Source of the DNA: Magnolia sinica
Taxonomy: Eukaryota > Streptophyta > Magnoliopsida > Magnoliales > Magnoliaceae
Assembly (NCBI RefSeq): GCF_029962835.1
Contig: NC_080573.1
Span: 85,970,001-86,034,000 of the forward strand
DNA: 64,000 bases
Direction of reading: 5' to 3'
The translations under genes and the position numbers were made by a program. Below the pieces are notes generated by a model. That model made no database searches, was not told the origin of the DNA, and was given only the letters and a program-made list of their open reading frames with translations. Below are positions 22,066 through 34,497 of this stretch, piece after piece (positions within the stretch are counted from its first letter, which is position 1; each line of letters starts with the position of its first letter).

Positions 22066-23201
22066 GTATGATTAGTCTCGTCTTCTGTACCATTGGAGCT
22101 TTGTCTCTCTCAAGATACATGTCAAAGGAAGCTCTGTCTCATGGTCATATATGCACATGAGGTAGCAGGCAACCGAGATGATCGCAGTACCAGTGAAACA
22201 CATCAGTCTGGAACTTGTGGTAGGTCCCCAAGAAGCAGAAATCATGCAACTGGAGAAAGGAGCAGGCGCAAGAGATGGAGAGGGAGAGTTGAGAGGCTAG
22301 AAGTCACTCCTGATTTTTCCTTTGTTGAAACCAGTCGCACCGGTGCCCGTACCTCAACTTGGAGTGCGTGATCTCTCTTGGATGATGACAGGGATTCGAG
22401 CCCAAAATTCCAATAGTGGGAATCCAACAAAAATAAATAAAATCAAATGGTTAATGTTCCACGTAACTGTGCAGTAAAGTATAGAATGGCTCCTGTTGTA
22501 TGATCAACTCAAACATGGGCCATCCATGACAAGGGCCCACAAGATAAATAGTCCTGATGGCTCTATTGCCTTTCATGGTATTCCATCCAAGAATACATAC
22601 TAAATTAGATCTTTTTGCTTCATCTACACTGGATATTTATGAGCGATAAAAGTTAGTTCTATTTTATTTTATTTTATTTTTGTTGGAAATATAGCTAATA
22701 TAGAATAAGCTTATTCTACAATGGTTGTATGTGATGCCTAGTGTTTAGCCCAACATGAAAATTGGAGTTGGCTACTAAAGAAAAATCAGGCTATCCCAAC
22801 CACTCAGTGGGCCACCATGAGAATTTAAAAGTATTTGGGTGGTTGTATTTTTGTGGATTTCTATATCTTGAATCGTTGTGTTGAATCATGAAGAGAGAGC
22901 TGCGTCGCTGGTCAGTCTACTCTTAATGTTGGCATTAAAGCTTCATTGGCATTATCACTTGTATGAGCACTGGTCAACGACGGTTTTTACTCATTAATCA
23001 GGGTTTGAAATGGTTTCTAAAATTGCGTTATTAAAATATGACCGTTGGCACGAGAACGGTTTTAAACCGTTCCTAAAATTCCGTCTCTGAAATCTGAAAT
23101 GGTACCCCAAAAACGGTTCTGAACCGTTCCTGTTTTTTTGCGACGCCTCATTTAGGAACGGTTTTAAACCGTTCCTGAAGCATTTAGGAACGGTTTAAAA
23201 C

Positions 23202-23230
23202 CGTTCTTAAATGACGATTTTGGTGTAGTG
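23202..23230 (-). repeat. CACTA right terminal inverted repeat
   Basis: Reads outward CACTACACCAAAAT, identical to the left end for 14 bases. Followed by target duplication 'acg'. Confidence 0.9.
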
Positions 23231-23312
23231 ACGTGGTAGGGCCGATCCACATGAGAATTACGGCATTTGAGGAGTAAATAGCATTACATGGGAACATGGA
23301 GTGCATTAACCG

Positions 23313-23361
<49 letters not shown>
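23313..23361. repeat. (AT)n microsatellite
   Basis: About 24 AT units bordering the MITE that starts at 23362. Confidence 0.95.
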
Positions 23362-23364
<3 letters not shown>

Positions 23365-23912
23365 AAAAGGTACTATGCGCTCGACCTCACGAGTCCGTCC
23401 CATGAGGTTGAGCTATGTGGCCCCCACTGTGATGCGTTTCGAACATCTAACCCATCAGTCAGATGCACCATTCCATCATGGGCCTAGGTCTCAAAAATCA
23501 AGTCAATCCGTGACTTGTGTGGGCCACACCACATACAGAAGTGGGGAGGCGCCGCGCACCATTAAAACATTCATAATCAGTTTTTTGGGCCCACAAGATG
23601 TGATTTGCAAATCCAGCCCATCCATTATGTGTGTCCCACTTGCATGAGGGTTCAGACCAAGTTTCAGCAGCATTCAAGCCTCAGGTGGGCCCTACCAAGT
23701 GCTTTTATATGTTTTAATGGTGTTTCACATGATTTTAGATGGTATGGCCCACCTAAGTTCCGTATACGGCTGATTTTTGGGATATCATATCCCATAATTT
23801 AGAGGGTACCCATCAAATGCGCAGTGTTGATGGTCGACACGCATCACGGTGGGGCCCACACAGCTTGACCTCACAAGAGCAAGTCATGAGGTCGAGCGCA
23901 TAGTACCTTTTC

Positions 23913-23914
<2 letters not shown>
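23362..23914. mobile_element. MITE with long terminal inverted repeats
   Basis: The first 28 bases (beginning 'gggaaaaggtactatgcg') are the exact reverse complement of the last 28, and weaker inversion continues for about 50 more bases ('gtgatgcg' is present in both arms). The interior is non-coding. Both ends abut AT repeats, so the insertion probably targeted a TA-rich site; the duplication cannot be resolved inside the microsatellite. Confidence 0.85.

Positions 23915-23998
<84 letters not shown>
23915..23998. repeat. (AT)n microsatellite
   Basis: More than 40 AT units. Open frames over it give only Tyr-Ile repeats and are not genes. Confidence 0.95.
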
Positions 23999-24001
<3 letters not shown>

Positions 24002-24002
24002 G

Positions 24003-24370
24003 GCAGAAGGCATTATCAGGTCGACTTCATGTGAGCTTCCCATGAGGTCCAACTCTGAGGGCTCCACCACGTGATGTATGTTGCATATCTAACCCAACAA
24101 TTAGATGTGCCCTTTCGTCCTAGGCATGGGCTTAAAATCAGGTCAATCCATGAATTATGTGGCCCACAACCGAACAATAGTTGAGAGTGGATGCATACCT
24201 ACTGAAAATTTTCTGATTGTTTATAGGCCCACTAGGATGTGGTTCAGACATCTAGGCTATTTATTGTGTGTCCCACTTGGATGAGGGGCCACATGAAATT
24301 TTCAACAATTTCAAAACTCTGGTGGGCCCCACCAAGTGCTTTTAGGTGTGTATATACATATATGCATGTA
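24003..24370. repeat. Second, truncated copy of the MITE family
   Basis: Same orientation and word order as 23380-23730: 'ccatgagg', 'gatgtatgttgcatatctaaccca', 'aaatcaggtcaatcc', 'tgtgtcccacttg', 'caccaagtgctttt'. The left terminal sequence is diverged and the right terminus is not seen. Confidence 0.65.
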
Positions 24371-24379
24371 CACACACTA

Positions 24380-24700
24380 ATCCAAAAAATATAATCATTT
24401 GATCAAAATCCTTTAATATATAGCCAATCAAAGTTATTCATACAAAAATAAGTCCATTAAGTAGTTTGATCTATCTATTTGTTAGGATGTGCCACGTAGT
24501 GTTTATGGTGCTAAAGAATCACTTTTGTGAGGCAATTGTAACCATTTCCATTCATGGCTTGAAAAAATGAATGGCTATAAAAATAATGGCGAATCAAGGA
24601 TAGATCAGATCACCTGATCATTGCCATTTTTTGCAACATAGTCTATGGTATGTGTTCACATCGATCAATTTACTGTCCAAGTGAACTGATACAACCGTTA
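24380..24700. repeat. Dispersed repeat, pair with 15050-15440
   Basis: Direct-orientation match to 15050-15440, including 'gcaattgtaaccat' and 'catggcttgaaaaaat'. Class unknown. Confidence 0.6.
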
Positions 24701-25440
24701 GAAATAATGCACCTCAAAACCCGGATCACATGAATCTAAATACAAGGATTTAGAATATGAGAAGCGCACCTTATAATCCTGCATTAATTTTGATGGCTGT
24801 AGCTTCACCTAAGATGGTAGCGGTGCATCGGTCTTCCGCTCCCAATCACCGCTTATCAATGGGTCGGGCTTTCAAGCTTTTCAGAAGAGATGAGAAGAGA
24901 GGGGACTGGTGCCGGTTTTATAACAACGGATGGGAGGTGGACAAGTTTGGCCCATTACGGACATTCCATCACCATCTTTCTCTTCAACGGCTCTCTTACG
25001 AAAGAGAGACCCATTGCAACTTGGAAATTGACCACTGTAACTCCACCTTTTAACCAGCGCCTACTCTGAGCGATCTCAAACTTATATTCCTAGTGTAAAC
25101 CTTTCATGTATGGACAGACTAATTGAGGACGAAAATATAGCTTTGAAAAGCAGGGGTATTTTCATCCCCAATTAGTCTGTCCGTGAAAGGTTTAGACTGG
25201 CAAAGTAAGTTTGGGAGCATCTGGAAAAGACACTGGGTAAAAGGTGGTGTATGTTTACAGTGATCAATTTCTCTTGCTACTTACTATTCTTGAAAGAGTT
25301 GCACGGTACTCCTACAGTCTATTAGAATCTATACACGATCCACTTCTGTGGACCCCATCTAATGAATGTTTAGATAATCCAAACCATCCATTCCATGGCC
25401 TAGGTGGCCAATGACATGTATGGCCTAATAATTTCTTACA
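24701..25440 (-). repeat. LTR-like repeat, pair with 43312-44453
   Basis: Matches 43312-44453 in order: 'gcattaattttgatggctg', 'ggtcttccgctcc', 'agagagacccatt', 'tgaaagagtt', 'gataatccaaacc', 'ggccaatgacatgtatgg', and the same last bases 'aatttcttaca'. Read on the minus strand it begins TGTAAGAAATT, as an LTR might. The 98-codon open frame at 24757-25053 lies inside and has no recognised domain. Confidence 0.55.
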
Positions 25441-26895
25441 TTCTCCTACTTAGTATACTTATGTCAATGTCACAAATGCATTGGAATAAATTTAGTATAT
25501 AAGCTCAAAATTTTATTAGATATTTATAATAGATCATAAGCAGTACCCTATATAATTTTGTTAATTGAAATTATTGATATAAAACCACAATAGGAATCAC
25601 TTCGTTTATCGAAATTGGACCAAGAGTGATCATAAATACTAGTATTTCTAACGAACATGGATTATGACAACATGATGCATGGTATGAAAATATCATGTCA
25701 AATATAAACTCACATGCAAACTCCTAAGTGGTATGAAAATATCATGCCAAGTATAAAATATCATGCAAAGAACCATAAACTCACCAAGAGATGAGTTAGG
25801 CCTCAATAGCAGCCAAACTTAATCGTTCTTTTTATCCTACGCATGCGCAATAAGTATACTTAATGAATAAAATTTAAAAGTTGAATCGTTAATTAAACCT
25901 TAATTAACTGAAATTTGTATATAACTATAATATATCTACTCCCACTAATTATAAGCATCTCATGAAAGAACATGCAATTATCAACTATATTTGCAAACAG
26001 TTGATGATTATAGATCCTCTCATTTTCTTTTAACAAGAAATCTTAAGCATACGTTCTTTATTCTCATCTTTAAAAGGAATGCAAGACCGTAACTCTTAAC
26101 ACCTGGCTTTATGGTAGGCATTAAAATATTTTCAATGCATGGAGTCACAATTGTCCATATTACATCCTACACAAACGACATTCACACCATGAAACAAAAT
26201 TAAAAAATAGACTTCCCACTAACGAGGTCTTCAATGTAATTCAAACTTATTCATTTGATTAGTCTTACCTCGTTATTGCTACTATACATGCGCTTAATAG
26301 CTTATTGCATTTTTTCTTATCCTTTAATATATCCCCACTTAGATCCACATTTTCTCCTTAGAATTTTATTTCACAAACCCTTTTGGCCCTGAGTTCATAC
26401 CCCAAACTTTCATAATATTTGAAACTGACTCACATTGTTGCCTCGCGATTAAACGGTGCACTTTTTTGTTATATTAAGATAGATGTCTCTAATCCTTTTA
26501 AAGGTCAAACTTTTATATGGATATATAATTCATTTTTTCTAAATGTCACGACATGTACAACAAACTTTAAAAGTGATGTCACCCTTTCGTCTAAACTAGA
26601 ATATGTACACCACCTTTATTTAGAGGTTGAACCTTCATTGATATTTTCTTACATTTATTCTTGTTTTTATATTGCCACCATCCATGTCTAAACTATCATC
26701 GCTTTATTAGAGATTGAGGCTTAAATAAATTTGAATTTGAAATTTTTAAAAACTTATTTTATTTTAAAACTAATGTAATAACATTTTATCATTGATCTTC
26801 CACTTTATAGCCATCATTTTTTAATACATAGTGCTCGACCTCGTTGGGTCTTTGGCTCTTTAGAATTCCAGATGTAAGTGTTGACCCTTAATTGA
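25441..26895. other. AT-rich stretch, no gene recognised
   Basis: Contains the repeated phrase 'ggtatgaaaatatcatg' (near 25681 and 25731). Possibly an old LTR fragment on the minus strand, but no termini were found. The 90-codon open frame at 26419-26691 has no recognisable motif. Confidence 0.4.
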
Positions 26896-26903
26896 TTTAC
26901 AAC

Positions 26904-27640
26904 TAGAGCTGGGCATTGAGTCAAGTCAGACTGAGTTAGGGCTAACCTGACTAGATTCGGTTTTGAAAAGGGCCTGACCCGAACTCGACCCTACTCAATA
27001 CCGGTCCAACATGCTTGACTCGATCCAAGTCTGGGTTTAGGCTGGACTGATCCGAATAGAGTCTGACCCAGTTAAAAATACCGAGTTAGATTGAGTTGGC
27101 ACCAAGTCAAATCAAGTCGCTGAGTTAGGTTATTGGGGCAAGGTCGTAAGGGCTTGAGCTCAAACACTTGACTCGAGGGCTGATCCCAAGCTTAAAAATC
27201 TAGCCTTGGGGATCAAGTTGGTTGGGTTACTAGCTTAAAAATCTAGCCTTGGGGATCGAGTTGGTCGGGTTATTATGGCAAGGCCACAATGAGTTGGGCA
27301 CAAAAAAAAAATTGGCCCAAGGGCAAAGCCCAAGCTTAAAAATCTTGCCTTGGGGTGTTTAAACTATGTTCAAAATATAGACGTCACATAAAAACACTCA
27401 AAGGGGTCTTTTTGACATTACAAGTTGCAGCATGCAAAGAATGCAACTATGCTCATTTTAATTTTTACATGACTAATCTCATAACACTAAATGGGAGAGG
27501 AAATGAGAAGTGGTCGAAAAATGTAGGTTTGTTTTATACACATGATTTTGAATCTTTGATCATTGAAACATGGTAAATCCACTACAGGTAGGTATTGAGT
27601 TGAGTTAGACCAAGTTAGGGCTGGCCCTACCCAATCCTGT
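26904..27640. repeat. Duplicated hAT left-end sequence
   Basis: The first ~70 bases at 26904 ('gagttagggct', 'ggttttgaaa' in order) recur at about 27588-27645. A second phrase 'cttaaaaatctagccttggg' repeats at 27191, 27233 and, diverged, at 27333. The end of the element has been duplicated, or a smaller relative inserted next to it. Confidence 0.6.
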
Positions 27641-27648
27641 TTTGAAAT

Positions 27649-27795
27649 CAAAAGTAAATAAATCATGTCCATAAAATGAACAAATTAAATAAACATAGTA
27701 AAAAACTCAAAAGTAAATAAATCATGTCCATAAAATGAATAAATTAAATAAACATAGTAAAAAACTCAAAAGTAAATAAACCATGTTCACATACA
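27649..27795. repeat. 59-bp tandem repeat, 2.5 copies
   Basis: Units beginning 'caaaagtaaataaa' start at 27649, 27708 and 27767, nearly identical. Confidence 0.9.
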
Positions 27796-28469
27796 AACCA
27801 ACAAACATTTCACTCATTTAATATCCTCTATATAATGAATGCCTTTATGGCGTGTAACCTGAGTAACATTATCCATAATAATAACCCATTTCTTCACCTT
27901 CGTTGTCATTTAGTTCTCTTTTTACGACTTGAACTGCGAGAGAACTCTACCTTGAGTCCGAGCTGGAAGTTTCCAAAAGATGCTTGTTAACCTCTGCCGA
28001 ATCACATGGTGGAGAGGCCTTTCCATCGTCCTTATTCATAGATTCAACAAGTTTTTCAGTCTCCTTTTATCATCTGATTTGTACGGAATTTCCAATCGCT
28101 TATAGAATGCTCTGAGAGTTTTAAGAAACTTTGATGATTTATCGCTTGGCTTATATCCCGTACCCGTACCTGCTTCGGTATCATGTTGTCTCAGAAGGAG
28201 TTGATGTCGTTGTCTGACCTTGGATGCCATTTTCAAGCTTTGTTTTATAGCTTCTTTATAATCTTGTTATTCTTATTCCTTTAATAGTTTCTCTTCTTCT
28301 TCTCTACTAACTGTGGAGGCAAATCCTTTGCTTAACCCTTCTTCAATAATAATAAGCTTGCTTTTATATCTTTTGTGGCTGGGTTGTATCGGTTATAAAG
28401 GAACGGGTGGAGAAAATCTTTATAGTTAAGTTGAGAATGGCTTGAAATAAATCTTAGACTTCTTGAGGA

Positions 28470-28660
28470 GCTTTGCTACATGGGAAGCGTCTTCCCCTTG
28501 ACAAGTTAAACGTAATTTTAACCAATTTATTTTTTTTACAAATTGTTTTCTACATAACTTGCATTGCAACTTTATCTTTCCATCCTACGAGTAGACTTGG
28601 GCTCCATAATCCCAAATATCTATCGATGGATCACCTTCCAATGACATATCTATAGGTATG
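28470..28660 (-). pseudogene. BED zinc finger of a second hAT-type protein
   Basis: On the minus strand a frame starts MSLEGDPSIDIWDYG and continues KLQCKLCRKQF then INWLKLRLTCQGEDA. This follows the BED finger of plant hAT transposases (Cys-x2-Cys, then Leu-Lys-x-His). The expected His in 'LK.HL' is Arg here. Such fingers bind the transposon ends. Stops follow further downstream (28040-28460). It lies beyond the C-terminus of the other transposase and so represents a second gene or a rearranged piece. Confidence 0.6.
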
Positions 28661-28939
28661 TATTTAAAAAAAAAACATATTTAGTTAGGTTAAGACAAAT
28701 AAATAATTAAAGAATAAAGATAAATAAACGTAATCAGCCAACCATATGAGATTTATGCAACATTAACTAATTTTAAAACATAAATGAAAAGAGAAAAATA
28801 TCCATCCACCCATTAAATACTATAATTTAAGTCCATAAAAAAAACTGTCAAAATCATGTTGTAAGCAAATGCAAGAGAAATAGAAGGTAATGACTTATCA
28901 TGCTTTATACAATTGTTACAGGTACTATCTCATCTTCCT

Positions 28940-31233
28940 TGTCACTCTCTGCTTCCTCGAACTCCTCATCAACAAAGTTCAACTGATTCCAGTGTAAGTG
29001 AACTTCGATACTTGTTTACGACCCTACTCCCCAAAGTAAAAGCAGATTCTGACGCCACAATTGAAATTGAAATTGATAATATGTTTCGTGCCATTAACGA
29101 GAGCCCATGGTACTATGAATCACAAGCTTTCGACTTCCATTAATCCAAAATACTAAATTCTTCACTTTTGTTCTTTACAAGTGGTTCCTTGAGATGGTGG
29201 TCAAGTTCTATTTGGGTTGTCTGCATTTGAGTCTTAATCTGTGGTATGAAAGACATGGAATCGTTGATCGTTTTTTGTTGTTTATCAACACTAGAACTAG
29301 AACCCACTTCAGGAGTCTGATTTGCTGCTGCAATATTGTCTTTTGCGGTGCCCAAAGTTTATACATAGAAATTGTACAAATCATCAATTGCATCACGAAT
29401 TTTATCGACCTCAGTGACACTCTTCTCACCATACAACTTATTAAATATCAATATAACCATGAACATCTTGTATCAATGATCAAGAACGACTGCAATAGCC
29501 ATTACCAAACTGCACTTGGATCAATACTTATCAAACTTTAACTGCATACCCATAGCCATTAATTATATATAAAAAAGTATGGTCTACTACAGCTTTTGTA
29601 TAAAATTCTTTTAATCTCCAAAGTTCTGGTACATAACATCTTAACCTATAACATGAAAGACATGAAATCATTGATCATGTTTCATTGTTCATCAACACTA
29701 CAGCTAGAACCCACTTTAAGAGTCTAACCTGTGGCCGCAGTATTGTCTTTTGCGGAACCCAAAGTTTGTACATAAAATTTGTACAAATCATCAACTGCAT
29801 CACGAATCTTATTGAACTCATTTGCATTCTTCTCACCATATAATTTATTAAAGATGAATATAGCCATGAACATCTTATATTGATGATTAAGAACGACTAT
29901 AACAACCATTACCAAACTGCACTCAGACCAATACTTATCAAACATTTATTGCATACCCATAGTCATTAATTGTAAAAAAAGTACGGTCCACTATAACTTT
30001 TGTATAAAACATCTATTACTCTCCAAAGTTCTGGTAGAAATATATTTATTGTCAGATACTCGCTTCCTGAAAATTTCTTCGTTGTGTAGTGAAAAACTGA
30101 TAGGAACTTGTGAACTGCTTCAGCTCTTATCTAATCATCATTAGAAGGAAACCACTGATGCACACTATCATACTCCGCATAGTGAGAAAACATATCTTTG
30201 AAAGCTATCGCTAATCTAACATTTCGTAAGTTGAAATCCAATGTGTCATGACATCAAGTTTCATCGTTGTTTGAGATAGCAAATTTAACTCTTTCACGAT
30301 CTCTTTTCATATATTTAATCGTGAAGGTGATCCACATATGTACTTCACTCTCTTTTACGTTCTCGATCGTTGGCTCAATTGTTTTAAAGTCATCTTATAC
30401 AATCAAGTTTAGGATGTAGGCACAACACCTAATATGAAATATTTTTTCACCAAAATACAAGTTATCGGTGGCCCTAAAATGGTTCTACCAATTCGTTTTC
30501 ACCTTATCATTTGCAGAGGTATTGTCTAAAGTTATTAAGGAGATTTTCTTCTCAATGCCTCACTCCACAAGGCATCTATAGATGGAGTCTAAAATCATTG
30601 ATCCAATATAAGGAGGTGCAAGATAATAGAAGTTTATAACTCTTTTGTATAGCCTCCATTCAACATCAACATAGTAGATAGTTAGTGACATATACCCCTT
30701 TCATTAATTGGATGTCATCCACAAATCCAATGTAAGGCTAGTTCAGGAAACCAATTCCAAGTGTCCTTTCAATTTAAGCTTCTTGCTTGCATACATCTTT
30801 ATGTACACTCTCTTTATTGTTGTACGAGAGATCTTCTCATATATAGGGTCAATGACTCTTGCTAATTTGACATAAGGACTCTCTACCATTTGAAATGGTC
30901 TTTCATTGGCAATACTAAATCTGGCCGTCAACTCATTCACATGGTATTTGTTATACTTATAAATAGACAATGTACCTTGCAACTAAAGATTGAGTAAATG
31001 AAAGTGTTTGTTGCCCTGAGGTTTGTATTCTCACTTTTTTATGACATTTCAAAATGTGTTTATTCAGAGTTGTGGTCGACACATCTACTTGTTTAGCATA
31101 TTGAGCCTTGCAGTACTTGTATTGTATTTTCACCGAGCCATTCTTTAAGGTTACTTCTTCAAAATTTTCTCACACTACCAATCTTTTTTTGCTTTTCCTG
31201 AAATCTATGATTGTGAGGTACTAATATCATAAG
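28940..31233 (-). pseudogene. hAT transposase, main part
   Basis: Read on the minus strand from 31233. A BED finger comes first (YKYC, with the first Cys replaced by Tyr, then TLNKHILKCH, 31040-31110). Then 'ERPFQMVESPYVKLARVIDP' (30830-30890), the RNase-H-like core text 'IEKKISLITLDNTSANDKVK' near 30520, 'FDKYWSECSLVM' near 29935, and the C-terminal hATC dimerisation segment 'VASESAFTLGS' plus 'NKYRSSL' (28995-29060). The protein cuts and rejoins hAT ends in the nucleus. At least ten stops and shifts and an internal 407-bp duplication break it. Strongly supported as hAT; which subfamily is unclear. Confidence 0.8.
29231..30045. repeat. 407-bp tandem duplication inside the transposase
   Basis: 29231-29637 and 29638-30045 are diverged direct copies sharing 'tgtcttttgcgg', 'acccaaagttt', 'accattaccaaactgcact' and 'tccaaagttctggta'. 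Both encode the 'SECSLVM' segment on the minus strand. Confidence 0.85.
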
Positions 31234-34200
31234 TGTAACGCCCTGAAAGTCAGGGGTTGAGCAGGAGCCCAACTCCCAAATTCCAATGTATCACTTATGC
31301 AACATAGATAATGATGATTAAATATTGTTCGTATTAGTGCATTAAACATGAGTGAGATTATACCAAAGCAACATATCATACTCTAGAGACATTTGAAATA
31401 CGCAAGCAGAAGACTATGGAAAGTACATAAAGCATACAAGTCATTGCAAGTCTCTTGAGTATGATCATGTTACCAGGTCCATTAATTACATGTAAAATTT
31501 CAAAATATACAAAATGTATAATGTCATCTAGTCAGCATCCTAGTAATCCTTGGCGATCAGAATAGGGCCTACATAGACCCGCCTGATAACTGCATGTAGG
31601 AGAACTCATCATTATAAAAATCAGGCTCCGCCTCGTAAGCATCGCCATCATCTGCAACTAAACCAGAGTCTACTTGGTGTTTAAAACACCGTTCCAGAAC
31701 GTGGGAGTGAGTGATCAACTCAGTGGAGCTATAAAGCAAAGGTTAAGATGTTATTAATTCAGTCAAGTAGTAATGATAAAACAATACAACGAGCAATCCT
31801 AGGTACTCTGGTTAATGCAAGGATGATATGCTATAATGATATATGCCCTCGCCTGCACTCTCTCTACGACATCATCTCACGATCGCGGCATGCAATACTC
31901 CCGTTGTGCTCAACTCCAACGCCAAAGGCACATGCAATGTGGTGCATGTGCATGATTAACTAAGTTCTTAATTAAGCATATTCATATAGCAAGTTGGGAA
32001 GCTAAGGTACCTCCCTTTGTATCATTGACCCAAACATTGATCCATCTAGAGTCGTCAATCCTAGTTAATCACATACGAAAAATAGTTCCAGGTTGGTATG
32101 GAGCGGCTCGTCACCTCAGCGCAAGCCTGGTTTATACTCAAGGTCACTATGGAAATGCTCATCACCTTAGTGTAGTCTTGGGGTATACTCGCGATCACTA
32201 CGGGCTCGTCACCTGATTGTAGGCCGACAACTCGAATACAGTGTCCCATACACCATCATATTCAGCTTATGAGTTTGGGTTGCTCACTGGTCACTACGGG
32301 AAGGCTGATCTCCCCAGTATAGGTCGACAGCTCGACCACGGTGTCCCATACACCACCATATCTGGCTTATGAGTCTTAGCGGTCGAGGTACCAAGGTTAA
32401 ACGGACTTTTCACTGGTAAGTTGGTACCTTAGATTCAAGCAGTAACGTCCATACATGGTGAACATATATTAGGTCAATCAGGTTGCTTGATAAGCTCGAC
32501 TGGTACGAGCGTATGTTGACTTAATCAACATGAAGTGCGTAAGCATTCCACGTGGCCTAACCACTGTCGGCAAACAGCGTACAACTCAGATTCGTCAAAC
32601 TTATCCGTTGTGGCCAAAAATAGCTCGGCCACCAATAGTGAACTATTACCGATCGCCTGGACTACATCGCAGCCCCAATCACACTCCAAACAATAGCATT
32701 CACATGTGATAGTCAAAGACAGCATGTAACAACCAATTTCAGTGTCGAACTCATTTAAGCATTTCAACAAACACGTGGCACACATATTACCATATATAGG
32801 CATTTCATCCATAAGTCACATAGTAATAGGGTAGATTAAATGAAGGAAACCATAGCTATAAGCAAGGTAGTTGAGGATCCTATCTCAACGGCCTCATTAA
32901 ATACATTTCAGCAAGCGTTTTCCCATTCAAGCATATTATCAAACACTTAGACTACACACATTACATACATGTAATAAATTAGTTATAACATATAGTATAA
33001 CAAATCCTTTCACAAAGGAGTTGCCACACATGCAGTAATCATATATTTACAATTAATAATCATGGCAAGCACAAATCCAAATTCCATATTCATTCAAACA
33101 TTTCAACAAACACATGGAATGCATTTAAAACCAACATAGTTTACATATATGCGAAATATACGAAAAACATTGTAACTAAGCAAATGTGATAGCAATCAAG
33201 CCAGTCATAAATTATTATTGATATTGAAAGCCTTGAAAACCATAACCTAAACATTTATAGTCCGCACCTTTCACTGGTAGACTCGTAACGAGCTCAGTTT
33301 GAACTCAATGTCTTTGTCAACGGCTCACGGCGACCTATAAGATGAAATAGGTTAGTTATTTTAATATCTACTTTATTTGAATTCCTAAAACAGATTAGGG
33401 TTAGGATTTCTTATCCAACAACAGGATCGGAATCGCCGGTATGGCGACATGGAAGCGGTGGTTAAGCACGTGGAGCGGTGGGATCGTATCCCAGCGACAA
33501 TCCCCGACTCTCTCTCTCTTCTCCTTACTTTCTTCTTCTCTTTTCTCTCTTCTCTCTCCTAGGGTTTAGAAATTCATATAGAATGTGAGAGAGAGGGTTT
33601 AAGGCCGTTATATAGGCCCAGAACTAATGGGATTGGCCCCAGGGTTATGGTATATTAGGTTATAGCCAAAAGTTGGCTAATTCGGTCCAACGGAGCACAT
33701 CTGGAGGCCCCTTTTTGTATACAGTCCAGGAAAAGTTCTCTGACATTGGATCTAGGTTAAGTTAAGTTTTCGGTTCGATCAGACTTACAGATCGACCGCG
33801 GTTGACCAGTTTCAGTTCAACGGTCACTGTTACTCAATCAAGACCACAAGTAACCTGACCTGTGTTTGAAATATTTCCTAATCCGAGGGTGTAGTTAGGT
33901 CAGAATCTGATGGTCTAAAACCTTAAATTTGGCCTGCAAGCGAACGGCTCCGATTACTTAAGTTTGAATTTATTTTCTAAAGTTATTCGTGTTTCTCACA
34001 CACTTTGCTCCAGGCTCAAGTTGTGCATTTGGAGATACTATCTGGACTTGATTTCTGAGATGGTAGTCAAGCCCAATAGGACAGTCATTAGAGTATAGTT
34101 TCGCGGTAATCAGACTTTAGACCCGTGGTCTAGGTCTGATACGGAGTTTCAATGTGCTCCCGAGAGCAACTGGGTTTAGAGATTGATCATAGGTTTTTAG

Positions 34201-34392
34201 GTAATATACCATTACCGATTCTGCTATTTTTGGATCTTGCAGCTCGTATTTAAAGTGGTTAGAGCTAATTTCACAGACAATCTAGTTTAGCACTTAGTTA
34301 ATTCTCATCTAAATTCTAAAGGATTTAGTCCTCAGTGATTTCTGCCTGAGGTGGTACTTGGGTCTTTGTATGGATTTTGCCGAAACGTTATA
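31234..34392 (-). mobile_element. Solo LTR-like element, ~3.16 kb, copy 1
   Basis: Begins TGTAACGCCC at 31234 on the plus strand and ends near 34392 in 'ccgaaacgttata'. It aligns over its full length, inverted, with 57637-60819. Flanks 'ataag' (31229-31233) and 'attag' (34393-34397) form an imperfect 5-bp duplication. No protein genes. A TATATAA-type box on the minus strand ('gcctatataacgg', about 33612) gives the transcription direction. A GA-rich leader follows it and internal subrepeats ('tgtcccatacaccaccat') lie at 32150-32400. It interrupts the hAT transposase. Confidence 0.8.
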
Positions 34393-34497
34393 ATTAGACA
34401 CTTCTTTATCTTCTAGACCTAATCCTTCATCATTCAAGATCATCGGTAATGTAACTGACAAACCACCGAGGGTTATGAAAATTTCCATAATAACCAT
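34393..34497 (-). pseudogene. N-terminal piece of the hAT transposase
   Basis: On the minus strand it reads 'ILNDEGLGLEDKEVSN' and stops at the LTR insertion. If one copy of the 5-bp duplication is dropped, the frame continues directly into the piece ending at 31233 ('DISTSQS'). This supports both the LTR boundaries and the assignment. The initiating Met is likely within 34440-34497. Confidence 0.5.

Larger units (their letters stand above)
15834..23230. mobile_element. Non-autonomous CACTA transposon carrying host exons (Pack-CACTA)
   Basis: Left end CACTACACCAAAAT at 15834; right end is its reverse complement ending at 23230. Flanking 'acg' at 15831-15833 and 23231-23233 is a perfect 3-bp target duplication, as expected for CACTA elements. 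Subterminal regions carry the palindrome 'ggaacggttttaaaccgttcc' in several forms (15870-15945 and about 22975-23225). No transposase is visible in 7.4 kb. The interior looks like plant genic DNA: a pyrimidine-rich leader, a (GA)n tract, GT..AG introns and exons. It is probably moved by a transposase supplied elsewhere. Confidence 0.9.

Noticed and set aside
22093-22371. A 92-residue Arg-rich protein
   Set aside because: It has no recognised domain and runs past intron-like sequence; the short exon just upstream is better supported.
23813-24070. Tyr-Ile repeat proteins on both strands
   Set aside because: They are translations of the (AT)n microsatellite.
24757-25053. A 98-residue gene
   Set aside because: It lies in a dispersed LTR-like repeat whose other copy (43380-43560) does not keep the frame.
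31234-34392. One LTR of a full-length element paired with 57637-60819
   Set aside because: The two copies are inverted, and each has its own flanking duplication, so they are separate insertions.
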